Shown: positions 1 to 10,805 of the stretch, piece after piece
Layout: each line of letters starts with the position of its first letter
Position numbering within the stretch: position 1 is the first letter of the stretch
DNA from: Bacteroidaceae bacterium
Lineage (GTDB): Bacteria > Bacteroidota > Bacteroidia > Bacteroidales > Bacteroidaceae
Reading direction: 5' to 3'
Length of the DNA: 64,000 nucleotides
Assembly: GCA_902362375.1 (NCBI GenBank)
Contig: CABIVS010000002.1
Span: 1-64,000, forward strand
Position numbers and translations under genes: made by a program
The notes under the pieces: model-generated
Database searches by the model: none
What the model was told of the DNA's origin: nothing
What the model saw: the letters and a program-made list of their open reading frames with translations, nothing else

Positions 1-213
1 GGCTAAAAGCTGGGTGGGATGAAAAATATTTATCAAAACTTTTACAGGATAATGATTTTTAATGCGTCTGCCCTGTGTAACGGGACGACTTACCGACTGC
101 ATAAAAAACTACTAATCTCTGCACTGAAAACCCTTAATCTTTGCACTGAAAAGTCTTAAGTACAAGATTGAAAAAATAGTTTGTTGCAGTATGATGATAT
201 GACAATGCCTCAA
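1..213. other. Non-coding left edge with short tandem repeat
   Basis: No gene is visible here. Positions 114-130 and 136-152 hold two near-identical 17-bp direct repeats (AATCTCTGCACTGAAAA and AATCTTTGCACTGAAAA, one mismatch) with a 22-bp period. The stretch lies downstream of the minus-strand GH106 gene. I see no clear intrinsic terminator. Confidence 0.5.
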
Positions 214-2979
214 CTATGGCATCACATTTACCGGAATCAGCCGTACCTCACTATTCAAGCCGGAGGGTAATGGACTCCAATGCCCATAATTGGCCGGACG
301 ATAGTTCAAATCAACAATATTGATTTCTTTGAATTTGCGCCACTGCACTCCCTGCCTGTCTAATTCTGCAATTCGATTCGCAGGGAGATTCGTGACTTCT
401 ATCTCGATGTGGTTTTTTCCGGGTTTTAAGAACTCGCCTAACTTTAGTTGATAAGGCACTGCCCATGCGCATCCCGCTTCCTGTCCGTTGATGCGGACAC
501 GGGCACTTTCGCGTACATCTCCCAAATCAAGAATCCAGTCGTCAGCTTGCAAAGCCGGCAATTCGATGTCTAAGGAATAAACACCGGTTCCCATGTTCGT
601 TTGGGCTGCCGGATGATTGATATGGGTCCATGAACAGGGGCGATCTATATCAAATGTTCCTTGAATTTCCGGTTTGCTTTCGGCGAAGTGCAACTTCCAA
701 CCATGATCCAGACGAAGGCTGAAAGGTTGTTCTTTTACATACTTCCACGGTTTGGATGTCTGCAAAGATTGTTGATACGTTTGCAGAATAATCGATTCAC
801 CGGATTTTAATTGCAAATAGACTTGTGTTTTGCCGTCTGCCTGTCTCACTTTAGCTTCACCACATTCTCCGGTCATGGGATTGAAGAGAGCGGCTGCGGC
901 TGCATTCGTTCCCAATGTGATCCAACCGTCCACTCCTTTATTTTGCAAGGAAGAGATGAAATAGTGGTGTCCCGTATCATTCACTCTCCGGATCGCTTGT
1001 AGTCCGAATTTGGTTTTCATTTCTTCGGGAGAGATATTGCAGCTGGCCAATGTGCGTGCATAATCCGTTCCTGTGATAATCTTCCCCTTTCCGATTGGAG
1101 TAACGGTTGTTTTCGAGAAAGAAACAGCCGGAAGTTGCCGGAGCGTACGCTGGTAGCTTTGGCGTTTTTGTTCCAACTGACCGTATCCCGGTACATCTGT
1201 CGGATAATTTTCGAGGAATACGATAGTAGCTCCCTGTTTGGCAAGTTCATAAAGATGTGCCAATACATCACTCGGCATTAGGTGCGCAGCAGGCACTACC
1301 AATGCTTTGTAGCCCGTTCCGCCCGAAGTAACCAACTGTCCGTCTTTGAAACGTGTACTGCGAATAAAGTTATCGGAAATATAATCCCCGTCATACCCGC
1401 TGTTGTTGATGCGATGGATAGCGTCGATAAACTTAGGAGCCAGTTTATCCATGTGGTGTATCGTGAATAATAACAATCGTCCCGGCTGCTCATTCCACAT
1501 ATCATATACCGGAAGATAAATCAGGAAATCATTATCCGGCCGTCCCATTTGCAGGAAGCTCTGGCAACGGGTGATATAGTTGAAGAACGAAGGAGCATCA
1601 CGCCAAATACTGTTTGTCGGACTCATATTGATAGAAGCGTAGAATAACCATCCGGGCCATTCGGCTTCTTTCGGAGAGTACGGAGTGCCGTGGAAAAACA
1701 TATGATTGACACCGGAAACAAACATCAGATCCATATCCGGTTTGCACTGCGACAAAGAAGTGCGGAAATGTTCCGTCAGCCATGTGAATGTTTCGGAAGA
1801 AGTATATGTTTTTCCTGCAATGTGAGCGGCCGAAGAGGCGTATTTCAGCATAGACAGGTCGGAATCATTCTTTTTAGTCAAAGAGTCCTGACGCAATCCT
1901 TCAATATGGAATTGCGACAGTCCGAAACCCTCACATTCGGGAATATCCACGGAGGCATAAATATCAATCAGATTGCCGGGCGAACCATGTGCCTGATTGC
2001 GGGTAATGCTACCGTTTTTGTGTGCCCAGTCCGTCCACTGGCAGGTAAAGTTCTCCAATAACAAATCGGAAATCGTTTCCCGGTAATCGGATACGATACG
2101 TCTGCTGACTTCCGGACGGCTTTCGTCCAGAAATTCAGGGAAATGTTCTTCCAGTTTGTACCCCCGTCGACGAGTGAATTGTTCCAGGAAATCGTCTGTC
2201 CAATCTGCCTGATACACTTCGTAAGAGTCGTTGAAGAATGTATGGGGATAGCTCGTCTTGCTGCTTTTGAAAGCACGGTCAAAACGGGAAAGATAGTTCT
2301 TTACAGCTTTCTTTGAGAGGTGGTTCATCACATATCCCTCACCTCCGGGAGCGGCACGTTTCACTTTCTGTCGTGTCTTACCGATATAAAGAGCTACGAT
2401 TTTCCATTTGCCCGCAGGGGCTTTCCATTGTAGTTTGTCTTTTTTTACGTGGGCGGTCAGGTTGATACATTTACCTTTCTCATCGTAAGCCATCACTCGG
2501 CTTAGTACGGAATAAGCCTGTTGCTTAGGGTCGGTCACATTGATATCTTGTTCAATCTCTTTGTCCCCCTCTATGTGGTATGTCTGGAAGATAGCCTTCG
2601 TAGCTGCGTCTTCGATACTGACTTCCGGTCCGCCGAAAGGCCATCCGGTTCCGGTATTCATGTCAATCTCGATACCGGTGCGCTTTCCTTCCGCCTGTGT
2701 ATGTTTGAGAACTTCCATCCAGCGGGGAGAGAGAAATTGAATCTCGTTCGCATCATTGCCCTGCACACCATAGATGGGAGTAATTTCTACCGCCCCCATT
2801 CCGGTGCGTGCATATTCTTCCAGATTGTATGTCAGGTTCTTTTCGTCTACGGCACTTCCCAACCACCACCATCTGGCACCGGGACGTGCTTCCACCGGAG
2901 CATCCGGCCATTGCTGTGCTTGCATTACTCCACCTGCGGCAAGCAGGCAAAGGACTATCCATTGTCTTTTATTCATCAT
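214..2979 (-). CDS. GH106 family alpha-L-rhamnosidase
   Basis: Predicted exo-acting alpha-L-rhamnosidase that removes rhamnose from the non-reducing end of RG-I oligosaccharides in the periplasm. The 921-residue protein has an N-terminal signal peptide ([22 protein letters not shown]). The N-terminal catalytic region shows GH106 family features near residues 30-120: RPGARWWW, GMGAVEITPIYG and DMNTGTGWPFGGP. A beta-sandwich near residues 800-870 (LDLGDVRESARVRINGQEAG) is typical of the family's C-terminal jelly-roll. Its ATG overlaps the TGA of the upstream GH28 gene by four bases (ATGA), so translation is probably coupled; it is the last gene of a minus-strand operon that starts near 10.8 kb. 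Family assignment is firm; the RG-I specificity comes from the GH28, CE12 and GH2 neighbours. Confidence 0.9.
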   Translation of the reverse strand: MMNKRQWIVLCLLAAGGVMQAQQWPDAPVEARPGARWWWLGSAVDEKNLTYNLEEYARTGMGAVEITPIYGVQGNDANEIQFLSPRWMEVLKHTQAEGKRTGIEIDMNTGTGWPFGGPEVSIEDAATKAIFQTYHIEGDKEIEQDINVTDPKQQAYSVLSRVMAYDEKGKCINLTAHVKKDKLQWKAPAGKWKIVALYIGKTRQKVKRAAPGGEGYVMNHLSKKAVKNYLSRFDRAFKSSKTSYPHTFFNDSYEVYQADWTDDFLEQFTRRRGYKLEEHFPEFLDESRPEVSRRIVSDYRETISDLLLENFTCQWTDWAHKNGSITRNQAHGSPGNLIDIYASVDIPECEGFGLSQFHIEGLRQDSLTKKNDSDLSMLKYASSAAHIAGKTYTSSETFTWLTEHFRTSLSQCKPDMDLMFVSGVNHMFFHGTPYSPKEAEWPGWLFYASINMSPTNSIWRDAPSFFNYITRCQSFLQMGRPDNDFLIYLPVYDMWNEQPGRLLLFTIHHMDKLAPKFIDAIHRINNSGYDGDYISDNFIRSTRFKDGQLVTSGGTGYKALVVPAAHLMPSDVLAHLYELAKQGATIVFLENYPTDVPGYGQLEQKRQSYQRTLRQLPAVSFSKTTVTPIGKGKIITGTDYARTLASCNISPEEMKTKFGLQAIRRVNDTGHHYFISSLQNKGVDGWITLGTNAAAAALFNPMTGECGEAKVRQADGKTQVYLQLKSGESIILQTYQQSLQTSKPWKYVKEQPFSLRLDHGWKLHFAESKPEIQGTFDIDRPCSWTHINHPAAQTNMGTGVYSLDIELPALQADDWILDLGDVRESARVRINGQEAGCAWAVPYQLKLGEFLKPGKNHIEIEVTNLPANRIAELDRQGVQWRKFKEINIVDLNYRPANYGHWSPLPSGLNSEVRLIPVNVMP

Positions 2980-4379
2980 TCTTTCGGCGTATTATAATAT
3001 TCTATGTTTTCTGTATCGTCAGTAACAAAAAGCGGTCGTCCGTCCGGCTGTTCAAAGTGGAAACGGACACCGTCGAAGGTTATATTCCGTGCATGACGGA
3101 TATAAAATCCTTTGGCGGGAATCGTGCCGAACATCCACGGTTCGGGATATACTTTTTCCTGTTCGGGAGGAACACGTTTGCCATCCTCTTCACTGTAGCC
3201 ACCTTTATAATAAAGGTGAATATTACGGAAAGTCACATCCTCGATACAGGCTCCCGGTACGCCGCTGATGATAGAAGCATACCGGCTGTCGGCATTCCAT
3301 ACATTGATATCGCTGATAAGAATACGTTTCATGGTGCCTACAGGAGTGCCTTCAGGACTGCGCATACGTGCACCCAACCGGAGGAAAATAGGTGCGTTGA
3401 CTATATTTCTCATTGTGATGTTGCTGATTACAATATCTTCCAGATGTCCTCCGTCTACCGTTTCCAATGCCAGCCCACGGCAATGTTCAAAGATACAGTT
3501 CGTAATCGCAATATTGCGGAAACCTCCACTGCTTTCTGTGCCGAATTTGATGCGTCCCGTACGGAAACCATGATCGGGAGCCTGCGGTTCGTCCAACTGC
3601 CAAGTGCCGTCCATTACACTGCCTTTGTCAAAGCCGCTGACATAACAATCGCTGATCGTCACATTTTCCGTGTCTTGGAAGCGTCCTAATCCATAAGAGG
3701 CTTTCAAGACAATGGCATCATCCCAGGGGGAGTTCACCGTGCATTGGCTGATACGTACGTTCCGGCAGCAATCAATGTCGAAGCCGTCCCGGTTGGTGTC
3801 TACTTTCAGATTCAGAATCGTCAGATGATCCACTCCGGTAGCCAACAGGGCGAAATGCCCGCAATGCAGCATGGATAAATCTTTCAGGGTCACATTTCTG
3901 CAATCTTTCAGGCTGATCGCCTTATTGCCTACACCCGGCAGGCGGCTCTCTTCACGGGTCAAGCCTTTGCCGTAGATTAAGCCGGGACCACTGATCGTAA
4001 TATTCTCCAGTCCGATTCCCCAAATTAAAGAGTTTTTCCAATGGCTGTGACCGAAATCCTGATACTTGTTATGTTCATTCGGTTCGGCGGTATCATATCC
4101 TTCCTCTTTTCCGGGAAAGGCGGCAATGATGCGGGTGCCCTGTTCCAAATAGATATGAATGTTACTTTTTAACCGGATGGAATAACACGCATATTCTCCC
4201 GCAGGTAGATATACTGTGCCTCCTCCGGCCTGTGCGGCCGCTTCAATCGCACGATTGATGGCAGGCGAATCAATTGTTTTCCCATCCGCTTTGGCTCCGA
4301 AGTCCATTACATTATAAATGGCTGCATGTAGATAAATGCAATCTATTAACAGACTGAATAATAAATAGATCCTTTTCAT
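2976..4379 (-). CDS. GH28 polygalacturonase-family glycosidase (RG-I GalA hydrolase)
   Basis: Right-handed beta-helix glycosidase expected to cleave alpha-galacturonosyl linkages in RG-I oligosaccharides. The 467 residues start with a signal peptide ending near LHAA, followed by the pectate-lyase-superfamily opening [33 protein letters not shown] in shortened form at residues 22-55. The GH28 acidic motifs are present as NRDGFDID and [10 protein letters not shown], and the substrate-binding region as [12 protein letters not shown]. The first motif reads NRDG rather than NTDG, as in divergent exo-acting GH28s. The gene overlaps its neighbours by four bases at both ends (ATGA junctions). GH28 membership is sure. 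Whether it releases terminal GalA or cuts internally cannot be read from sequence. Confidence 0.9.
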   Translation of the reverse strand: MKRIYLLFSLLIDCIYLHAAIYNVMDFGAKADGKTIDSPAINRAIEAAAQAGGGTVYLPAGEYACYSIRLKSNIHIYLEQGTRIIAAFPGKEEGYDTAEPNEHNKYQDFGHSHWKNSLIWGIGLENITISGPGLIYGKGLTREESRLPGVGNKAISLKDCRNVTLKDLSMLHCGHFALLATGVDHLTILNLKVDTNRDGFDIDCCRNVRISQCTVNSPWDDAIVLKASYGLGRFQDTENVTISDCYVSGFDKGSVMDGTWQLDEPQAPDHGFRTGRIKFGTESSGGFRNIAITNCIFEHCRGLALETVDGGHLEDIVISNITMRNIVNAPIFLRLGARMRSPEGTPVGTMKRILISDINVWNADSRYASIISGVPGACIEDVTFRNIHLYYKGGYSEEDGKRVPPEQEKVYPEPWMFGTIPAKGFYIRHARNITFDGVRFHFEQPDGRPLFVTDDTENIEYYNTPKE

Positions 4380-5008
4380 TTTTTGTCGATTTTGGCAAAA
4401 ATATCCGGTAACATATAGTAGTTGTAATCCGCTTTTTCATTCTGTTCGTAGAAACAGAAATAAAGTCGGAAAGGCTTGTTTCCTTCATTTTGGGAAGAAG
4501 CCGGGGAGAGACTGCAACGTCCGGTCAGTACAGGGCGGTCGGTTTGTTTGCCTGATTCGTAAAGCATCAGGGGAGTTGCATCCTTATGTCCGTCGCTCAA
4601 GCGGATATCAACAGTAGGAGTGACAGCCTGCAGCGTTTTCAACTTCATGCTTTCTCCGTAGTAGCAAGTGAAGGCTTGTCCCTCCACGCTGAATACATTG
4701 ATGTCCGAATCCGGTTGGCAATCGCCGAAACTCCAAAATAGGGCATCGGCTTCCGGAGCAGAGGCGACTTCTACTTCCAGGATAAATCCACGACTATCGG
4801 GCAATGCTTTCCATTGGAAGGACACTCCCTGTATCTTTTCTTCAGGTTTTAGCCAGTGGCTTTCGTTTCCTTTCTTCGATACACCCAACCGGAAAGTGCC
4901 GGCAGGTGGCGTCAGTGCTTGTGCTTGCGCCTCAATGAGCAAGATTCCCAGCAGTGCGATGGTCAGGAGATGTCTTAACATAGTTGAAGTTGATATTACT
5001 TTGTTCAT
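4376..5008 (-). CDS. Small secreted protein resembling part of DUF4450 proteins
   Basis: Protein of 210 residues with a hydrophobic N-terminus ([20 protein letters not shown]) that looks like a signal peptide; no catalytic motif is recognised. The body ([33 protein letters not shown], cut short here, and later [20 protein letters not shown]) resembles, from memory, the N-terminal region of much larger (about 1,200-residue) DUF4450 proteins found in pectin loci, so it may be a stand-alone version of that module. The start at 5008 follows AAAAGAGA and gives a 77-bp out-of-frame overlap with the upstream GH28. An ATG at 4981 is the alternative and fits the signal peptide better. The stop overlaps the next GH28 start by four bases. 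The function is unknown; a binding or accessory role in the enzyme operon is only a guess. Confidence 0.6.
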   Translation of the reverse strand: MNKVISTSTMLRHLLTIALLGILLIEAQAQALTPPAGTFRLGVSKKGNESHWLKPEEKIQGVSFQWKALPDSRGFILEVEVASAPEADALFWSFGDCQPDSDINVFSVEGQAFTCYYGESMKLKTLQAVTPTVDIRLSDGHKDATPLMLYESGKQTDRPVLTGRCSLSPASSQNEGNKPFRLYFCFYEQNEKADYNYYMLPDIFAKIDKK

Positions 5009-6467
5009 TCTCTTTTAGTTCAATGACATTCTTTTCTTCTGTCTTTAACGTGATTTCAGATAAGTTGAAATTCTTCGTATAGCAGATTTTGCCCGGTTTG
5101 TCGGTCTGCGCTTCGATGGCATAAAGATAGAAATTTTCCAGACGTAACGAGTCATTCCATCCCGAAGCGGAGATAAATTCGTCCACATTTTCCGCTTTTA
5201 CCTTTGATACGTAGACATTGCGGAAACGCGGATAACCTTTTTCGGGAGGCGTTACTGGGGTCAGCATGACTCTCCAGTGCTCCGGGATTTCTTTCCCTTC
5301 ATACTCTTTGGGTAAAGTGCTGTAACTGTAACTGGGGTTCCAGTTCAAGTCTGCTGCCAGTACGTGACGGACGTTTGCCGCTTTTACTTCAGTCATATAA
5401 ATGTTTTCGATTGTTCCTCCACGGTTCATGGCACTTTTCAACCGCAGTACGGCCGAGGTGCCGATTGCTTCCAGATTATATCCCAATACATTCCGTATGC
5501 TGCCGGAAGTTTCGCTTCCGCAGGTGATAAGTCCGGCACCTTTGCGGGCGATGCAATTTCGTATGACCACATTTTCTGTAGGAAGGTTCACCCGCAGTCC
5601 GTCTGCATCCCGTCCCGATTTGATACAGATATTATCATCGTTACAGTCTACATCGCAGTTTTCGACCAAGATATTGCAGGAAGAATCAATGTCGATACCG
5701 TCCGTGCTCGGACCGTGTCCGCCTATATTGTTGTTGATTGTCAGTCCGTCTATCGTGCAATAATCGGAGTAAAGAATCTGACACCCCCAAAAACCGGTAC
5801 GCATCAGGGTAAATCCTTTCAATGTAATGTCCGAGCTGCGTTCTATGAGGATGCCCCGTACCCGTTTGCAGTCGTAATCCACAATCCAGCGCAATCCTTT
5901 TGCTTCGTATTCTTTCCGCATTTCCCAATATTTATCCCAAAATACTTTTCCCCGGCAGTCCAGCATTCCTTCTCCGGTGACAGAAACGTTCTTTTCATTG
6001 ACAATGTTGATAACTGCCGCGGGCCATGTCATCTCGATTCCTGCAATCCGTGAACGGAATTCGGGATAATGATGAATGGATGGGCTGGCCAATAAAGTCA
6101 CCCCTTTGTCCAGTTGCAGGTTGACACCGCTTTTTACGAACAGTGCTCCTGTCTGGTAATATCCCGGTTGGAGAACTACCGTTCCTCCACCGCTGACGGC
6201 ACAACTGTCAATTGCTTTCTGGATAGCTTCCGTGCTAAGCACCGTGCTGTCTGCTACCGCGCCAAAAGAATTAGCGGATAAAATTACATTGTTTCCGGGC
6301 ATTTGCCGGCTGCCTACACTGTCGGCCCACGACAAATCCGGTTGCTGCGGAACCTGCCCCCATTCGAAGCTGTTGTTTCCTGCCTGTTTGGCCGTTGGGG
6401 TGGCGCAAGCTGCTGTCAAAAGTGTGCCTGCTAGTAGGAGCAGGGGAAAGATGCCTTTGGTTTTCAT
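4932..6467 (-). CDS. GH28 glycosidase, lipoprotein
   Basis: Beta-helix GH28 enzyme of 511 residues with a type II signal peptide ([13 protein letters not shown], Cys about residue 21), so it is membrane-anchored. Active-site motifs are complete: [46 protein letters not shown] and RLKSA, corresponding to the family's NTDG, G/QDD, SHG and RIK blocks. It probably acts on galacturonosyl bonds of RG-I. The last 25 or so residues (after VIELKENE) run out of frame through the start of the next gene. That is an unusually long overlap, and either the tail or the next gene's start may be recent or mis-called. The gene sits 48 bp downstream of the CE12 gene in the same operon. Confidence 0.9.
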   Translation of the reverse strand: MKTKGIFPLLLLAGTLLTAACATPTAKQAGNNSFEWGQVPQQPDLSWADSVGSRQMPGNNVILSANSFGAVADSTVLSTEAIQKAIDSCAVSGGGTVVLQPGYYQTGALFVKSGVNLQLDKGVTLLASPSIHHYPEFRSRIAGIEMTWPAAVINIVNEKNVSVTGEGMLDCRGKVFWDKYWEMRKEYEAKGLRWIVDYDCKRVRGILIERSSDITLKGFTLMRTGFWGCQILYSDYCTIDGLTINNNIGGHGPSTDGIDIDSSCNILVENCDVDCNDDNICIKSGRDADGLRVNLPTENVVIRNCIARKGAGLITCGSETSGSIRNVLGYNLEAIGTSAVLRLKSAMNRGGTIENIYMTEVKAANVRHVLAADLNWNPSYSYSTLPKEYEGKEIPEHWRVMLTPVTPPEKGYPRFRNVYVSKVKAENVDEFISASGWNDSLRLENFYLYAIEAQTDKPGKICYTKNFNLSEITLKTEEKNVIELKENEQSNINFNYVKTSPDHRTAGNLAH

Positions 6468-6515
6468 ATTTATCTAATGCCTGATACTTAATACTTGATA
6501 CCTAATACTTATCTC

Positions 6516-7754
6516 CTAATTTCCGTCCGGTTTCTCTATTTCCGTGAATGGTGATTCGTTCCAGTGGAAACCATTCACATCGTCCGGTTGTGCCGGGTTA
6601 TAGGATGGGTCTATTTTCAGGTGTTTAGCCAGTTCCGGTACGGCTTTTTTCATTCCTTCAATCACACATTGGGCTATTTGATAGGCTCCGTAAGGATTAA
6701 AGTGGGTGTTATCGGCAAAATTCTTGGTCTGTCCCGGATAAGTGCCTGCCGGATAATGCACGAAAGCGCGTTTGGACGTTTCCGGCCCCAAGGCTTCATA
6801 AAGCGTACGGGTCATTTCGTTGAGGTCGATCAACGGAATATTTTCCTTTGCTGCCAGCCAGCGCATGGCTTCCGGATAATCTTCGTGTGTGTCACGGATA
6901 TGTCCGGTGGCATCGAAACTCCGGCGTTGGGTGGGAGTGACCAGTACGGGGTATGCTCCCCGTGCACGGGCTTCATCAATAAATGTTTTCAGGCTGGTCA
7001 TAAAAGAGTAATAGGCTCCTTTGCCCGGCCCTTTCTGCTTTTGGTCGTTATGTCCGAATTCCATGAAAAGATAATCTCCTTTCTTTATCTGGCTCAATGC
7101 TTTTTTCAAACGTCCTGCGGCAATAAAAGTATTGGCTGATTCGCCCGATTCCGCATAATTGGCGATACAAACGTCTGTGCCGAAGAAATGAGGTATCATT
7201 TGTCCCCAGCTCGCCCATGGCTCGTTGTCTTGGTCGACTACGGTACTGTTGCCGCATAGAAAAACGGTAATCACCGACGGATCGGCAGGCTTGATACTGA
7301 TACTCTGGCATACGGGTGCATCGCCGTTAAATTCCAGAGTCAGTTTATCGTCCCAGTTCAGTTTAGTCTTTTCGCGGGGTTTGATACGTACGGATTCTTT
7401 CTCGGAAATGCGGGGATTGCGTTTGTTGATGATAAATGTTTCATCTACGAATTGTCCCTTTTGGGTCGCGAGGTTATCAATGAACAGTCGGCGTGACTCG
7501 CCTCTTACAGTGGTCACCCCTGCCTGTTTCTTGCTTCCCAGGCGAACGGTTACTTGGTAGTTACCATCCGGCACACGGACAGAAAAGAAGAAGGGTGCCT
7601 TACTGCCTTTCGCGGGAGTAGCGACGAGATCATATCCGTATCCTGTCTCCTCACTGTAGCGGGGAGCGTCTGCCAACTGGTATGTTTGGGCTTTCTCCTG
7701 TGCGTTGATATTTGCCGTTGCCAGGACTAGCAAACCTATAATAGTTGTTTTCAT
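6516..7754 (-). CDS. CE12 rhamnogalacturonan acetylesterase
   Basis: SGNH-hydrolase esterase that removes acetyl groups from galacturonate in RG-I, which otherwise block lyases and hydrolases. The 412 residues have a signal peptide, an N-terminal beta-sandwich (about 22-155) and a C-terminal SGNH domain. Catalytic blocks are CGNSTVVD (Ser170), NYAESGES, MEFGHNDQK (block III Asn, about 235) and FADNTHFNPYGA (Asp and His, about 365). The pattern and the two-domain form match the Bacteroides CE12 group. A palindromic repeat lies 36-116 bp upstream of its start, between it and the GH2 gene. Family confidence is high and the substrate follows from context. Confidence 0.88.
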   Translation of the reverse strand: MKTTIIGLLVLATANINAQEKAQTYQLADAPRYSEETGYGYDLVATPAKGSKAPFFFSVRVPDGNYQVTVRLGSKKQAGVTTVRGESRRLFIDNLATQKGQFVDETFIINKRNPRISEKESVRIKPREKTKLNWDDKLTLEFNGDAPVCQSISIKPADPSVITVFLCGNSTVVDQDNEPWASWGQMIPHFFGTDVCIANYAESGESANTFIAAGRLKKALSQIKKGDYLFMEFGHNDQKQKGPGKGAYYSFMTSLKTFIDEARARGAYPVLVTPTQRRSFDATGHIRDTHEDYPEAMRWLAAKENIPLIDLNEMTRTLYEALGPETSKRAFVHYPAGTYPGQTKNFADNTHFNPYGAYQIAQCVIEGMKKAVPELAKHLKIDPSYNPAQPDDVNGFHWNESPFTEIEKPDGN

Positions 7755-7789
7755 GTAAATAATATAAAAGTATATTGTTTATGGAGTTT

Positions 7790-7870
7790 AGGCACGGATT
7801 ACACGGATTTCACGGTTTTTAGAATTATGCTTTCTATAGAGCAACAGCGTAATCCGTGTAATCCGTGCCT
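7790..7870. repeat. Palindromic intergenic repeat, copy 1
   Basis: A perfect 20-bp inverted repeat: AGGCACGGATTACACGGATT at 7790-7809 and its reverse complement at 7851-7870, with a 41-bp loop. The same arms recur at 44177-44256. The element lies between two minus-strand genes, just upstream of a CE12 gene in both cases. It could be a REP/MITE-like element or an RNA hairpin affecting mRNA stability. Confidence 0.85.
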
Positions 7871-7883
7871 GATAATTTCCCAT

Positions 7884-10760
7884 TTAGTTAATTTTTGGTT
7901 TGAGCTCGTCAGGTGAATCTTTGGTATAAGATTTCACATCTCCCGCCACTTTGGTGAATAATGCTTGGATTAGTTCCGGAGTTATCTTTTCTGTCGGACG
8001 GAAAGCATCCGAATTCATATAATCCAGGATTGCTTTGTGCATCTGGCGGGCTACAATCCGTTTTTCCGGTTGGGAGGTAATATCCATACTGGTCATCATC
8101 AGTTTGCCGTTCAACACCTTTGCTTCGAACAACATTCCAATTTTCCGGCTGATAAACCAGGTATCAATACTTTGAATCGTAGGTTGGAATTCTGCCGGGA
8201 AGTCGGTGAATTGCATCACTTGCGCTTTGTTCAGCAGTTCCCACCATTGCAGGTTGCTATGATATTCAGTAGGAAATTCACGGAAAAGAGGGTGATATTC
8301 ATTCAGGAAAATACCTGTTGTGTGTGGCGGACGCATCTTGAACCAGGAAGTATTCCAAAATACGGGAGTAAAATATTGTTTGACTTCCTTGCCGTATTGT
8401 ATCTTTCCGGCAGCCGTAATCAGCACATTTCCTCCGTCCTGCAACACTGCCAATGCTTTGGCGTCCAAGGTGTCGGTGGTATATACTGTTCCTTGCGCCA
8501 GTTCCACTTGTGCCGGATATACCCAGAAATCCCAGTCGTTTACGGCATCACTGCCTTCGATACGTACTTCCAGATTTAGTTTCTGCGGTGTATCGATTGC
8601 TTCCAGAGTCATATCTACACTACCCAGAGAATAAAGATTTCCGATGGGAATGTGATGGGTGCCGACAGTTCCATGAGCATATACTTTTCCGAATTTATCC
8701 TTAATGGTATATACTGTTTTTGCACTTTTCAAGGGAGCAGCTCCGAAATGGGATACTTCAATGTCGGCATGGAATGTTTCATTATTGGCATATACAAATT
8801 TAGGAATACGTGCCAAAGGTACGGTCGGACTGCAAAAGCGTCTGAACTGTTCTGCGTTGATATATCCTTTTTCTTCAAAGAACACGTCCAGTACACCGAC
8901 TAATGCAGTTCCCTGACCGGAATAATCATTGAGAGCCAGCAACTGGAATCCCGCATAGTCCGGAGTACGCAAGGTCTTTTCAATCTCATGTTTGTAGCAG
9001 AGTGCCTGCAATTTGCCCGAAGCCATCATGAAATCGTAGCTTTGGCTTCCCATGTGGTTATCGTTCAGAATATCCCGGAAGATTTCAAAGTTCTTCGCTT
9101 TGTTAACTCCCGTATATTTACGGATTTCATTGAAATTCGGGAATACGCACCATTGACCCGTTTCGTGTGATACATACGGTTGTTTCACCGTGTCAATCCT
9201 TGTACGATAATCCGATTCACTTTCCGGTTGCGCACCTGCCCAGCTTAATCCGCGTGCACCTGCTTTCACATGATACTCATTGTGAGGTTGCCATTGCCAA
9301 CTGTTTCCAACGGAAGCTCCTGTGTATACACGACGCGGATCGGTTGCTTTCCAATAATCCACGAACTTGCTGACCCATGCCACCCAACGACCGGAAGGCT
9401 CATTGCCGCAAGCCAGCATACAGTATGAAGCATAATTCCCATATTCCTTGGTCAGTGCAATGGTTTCGTCCATCAGGTATTTGTCAATCGGTTGTCCGTT
9501 ACCCAGTCTCGGACCGTGGTTCGGCCAGCTCGGTCCTTCCGGTTGCAGATAGAAACCAACCAGATCGGCAGCAATGAAAGCTGCCTCCGGCGGACAGAAA
9601 GAGTGGAAGCGCATATGATTCAAGCCGTAGCTGCGGCAAATGCGGAATACCCGTTCCCAAGAAGCCACATCCATCGGAGCATAGCCTGTCAACGGGAAAT
9701 CACAGTTTTCCACTGTACCGCGAAGCATTGTCTTACGACCGTTCACATAGAACCATTTTCCCTCGATCTTGAAATCACGCATACCGAACTGTACCTGTTT
9801 CGTATCAGACAGTTTGCCGTTGACCAGCTTTGCCGTCAGTTTATAAAGTGCCGGACTGAATTCATCCCACGTCAGAAACTCTTTTCCCATCGGAAGTTCC
9901 ATTTCCACCGGATTATCTCCCGGACGGATGTTGAAACTTTGATGTATGGGAGCCACTTTGTGCTGAATGTCCGTGTTAAAGCTCTCGGCGGAAAGGGTGA
10001 TCTCTCCCTTGGTGGAAGAAGCAGACCGTATATTCATGCGAACCAGCGCTTTCTGATTGCTCAAATCGGGATATACCTGAATATCTTCTAAATGGACTTT
10101 GGGAGTAGCTTGTAACTCGATTCGTCCGACGATGCCGTTCCAGTTACCTTGTGTCTGGTCGGTGATGCTGTGAGAATCGGGACCTACGTTGATTTCTTTG
10201 ATTCTATTATCGATACGGATGGTAATCAGGTACGTTTTTCCGGGGGTGGTTGCAGCAGTCAGGTCATAGACATGGGGAACACAAAGACTGTTTTGCATAC
10301 CAAGCTCCTGCTGATTTACCCATACAGTAGTTTCGATGTGCGGACGTTCCAGAAAAAGAGTGATTCTTTCTCCTTTCCAGTCAGCCGGAATTGTCACTTT
10401 CTTTTGATACCAGGCCACACCTACATAATGTTTGTCGGGAGTCAGAAAGAAGGGTAGCTTTACTTGTCCCTCTATCCTGTATTTTTCCATATATGGGTTG
10501 AAGTAGTAAGAACTGTCGTAGAGGCTTCCGGTCCATTGGGTACGGACGGTCACTTCATCTCCTTTCCATTTTTCGGGCATGGAGCCGGGCAGGTTGATAG
10601 AATCGTCGAGGGATTTTTTGAACCATTGTTCCTTGACGCCGGTATCTTCCCGGTCTATCCGGAAATTCCATTTGCCGGATAAGCTGAAAGAGTGATTTTG
10701 TCCCGCTACGGTCAGTATGGAGATAAATACGATAGCAATACTTACTAAAAGTCGTTTCAT
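7884..10760 (-). CDS. GH2 family beta-galactosidase-like enzyme
   Basis: Predicted exo-acting GH2 glycosidase, most likely a beta-galactosidase trimming galactan side chains of RG-I. From the ATG at 10760 it has 958 residues and a clean signal peptide (MKRLLVSIAIVFISILTVAGQ); an ATG at 10787 would add nine residues. Domains run sugar-binding jelly-roll (about 25-220), immunoglobulin-like (220-330), TIM barrel (330-620), then C-terminal domains. The acid/base is Glu454 in ACGNEPSGRW, and a candidate nucleophile Glu lies in YVSHETGQW. It is the first gene of the minus-strand operon, transcribed from the promoter at 10806-10852. Beta-glucuronidase or another beta-glycosidase cannot be excluded. 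Confidence 0.85.
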   Translation of the reverse strand: MKRLLVSIAIVFISILTVAGQNHSFSLSGKWNFRIDREDTGVKEQWFKKSLDDSINLPGSMPEKWKGDEVTVRTQWTGSLYDSSYYFNPYMEKYRIEGQVKLPFFLTPDKHYVGVAWYQKKVTIPADWKGERITLFLERPHIETTVWVNQQELGMQNSLCVPHVYDLTAATTPGKTYLITIRIDNRIKEINVGPDSHSITDQTQGNWNGIVGRIELQATPKVHLEDIQVYPDLSNQKALVRMNIRSASSTKGEITLSAESFNTDIQHKVAPIHQSFNIRPGDNPVEMELPMGKEFLTWDEFSPALYKLTAKLVNGKLSDTKQVQFGMRDFKIEGKWFYVNGRKTMLRGTVENCDFPLTGYAPMDVASWERVFRICRSYGLNHMRFHSFCPPEAAFIAADLVGFYLQPEGPSWPNHGPRLGNGQPIDKYLMDETIALTKEYGNYASYCMLACGNEPSGRWVAWVSKFVDYWKATDPRRVYTGASVGNSWQWQPHNEYHVKAGARGLSWAGAQPESESDYRTRIDTVKQPYVSHETGQWCVFPNFNEIRKYTGVNKAKNFEIFRDILNDNHMGSQSYDFMMASGKLQALCYKHEIEKTLRTPDYAGFQLLALNDYSGQGTALVGVLDVFFEEKGYINAEQFRRFCSPTVPLARIPKFVYANNETFHADIEVSHFGAAPLKSAKTVYTIKDKFGKVYAHGTVGTHHIPIGNLYSLGSVDMTLEAIDTPQKLNLEVRIEGSDAVNDWDFWVYPAQVELAQGTVYTTDTLDAKALAVLQDGGNVLITAAGKIQYGKEVKQYFTPVFWNTSWFKMRPPHTTGIFLNEYHPLFREFPTEYHSNLQWWELLNKAQVMQFTDFPAEFQPTIQSIDTWFISRKIGMLFEAKVLNGKLMMTSMDITSQPEKRIVARQMHKAILDYMNSDAFRPTEKITPELIQALFTKVAGDVKSYTKDSPDELKPKIN

Positions 10761-10805
10761 GATATATAGAATTGATATGTTTTTCATTCTTTTTAAAATC
10801 TGCCG

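Noticed and set aside
2808..3689. Long plus-strand open frame of 293 codons
   Set aside because: It lies antisense to the GH106 and GH28 genes, has no recognisable domain or promoter, and is a shadow of their codon use.
5364..6053. Plus-strand open frame of 229 codons
   Set aside because: Antisense to a clear GH28 gene and without protein-like features.
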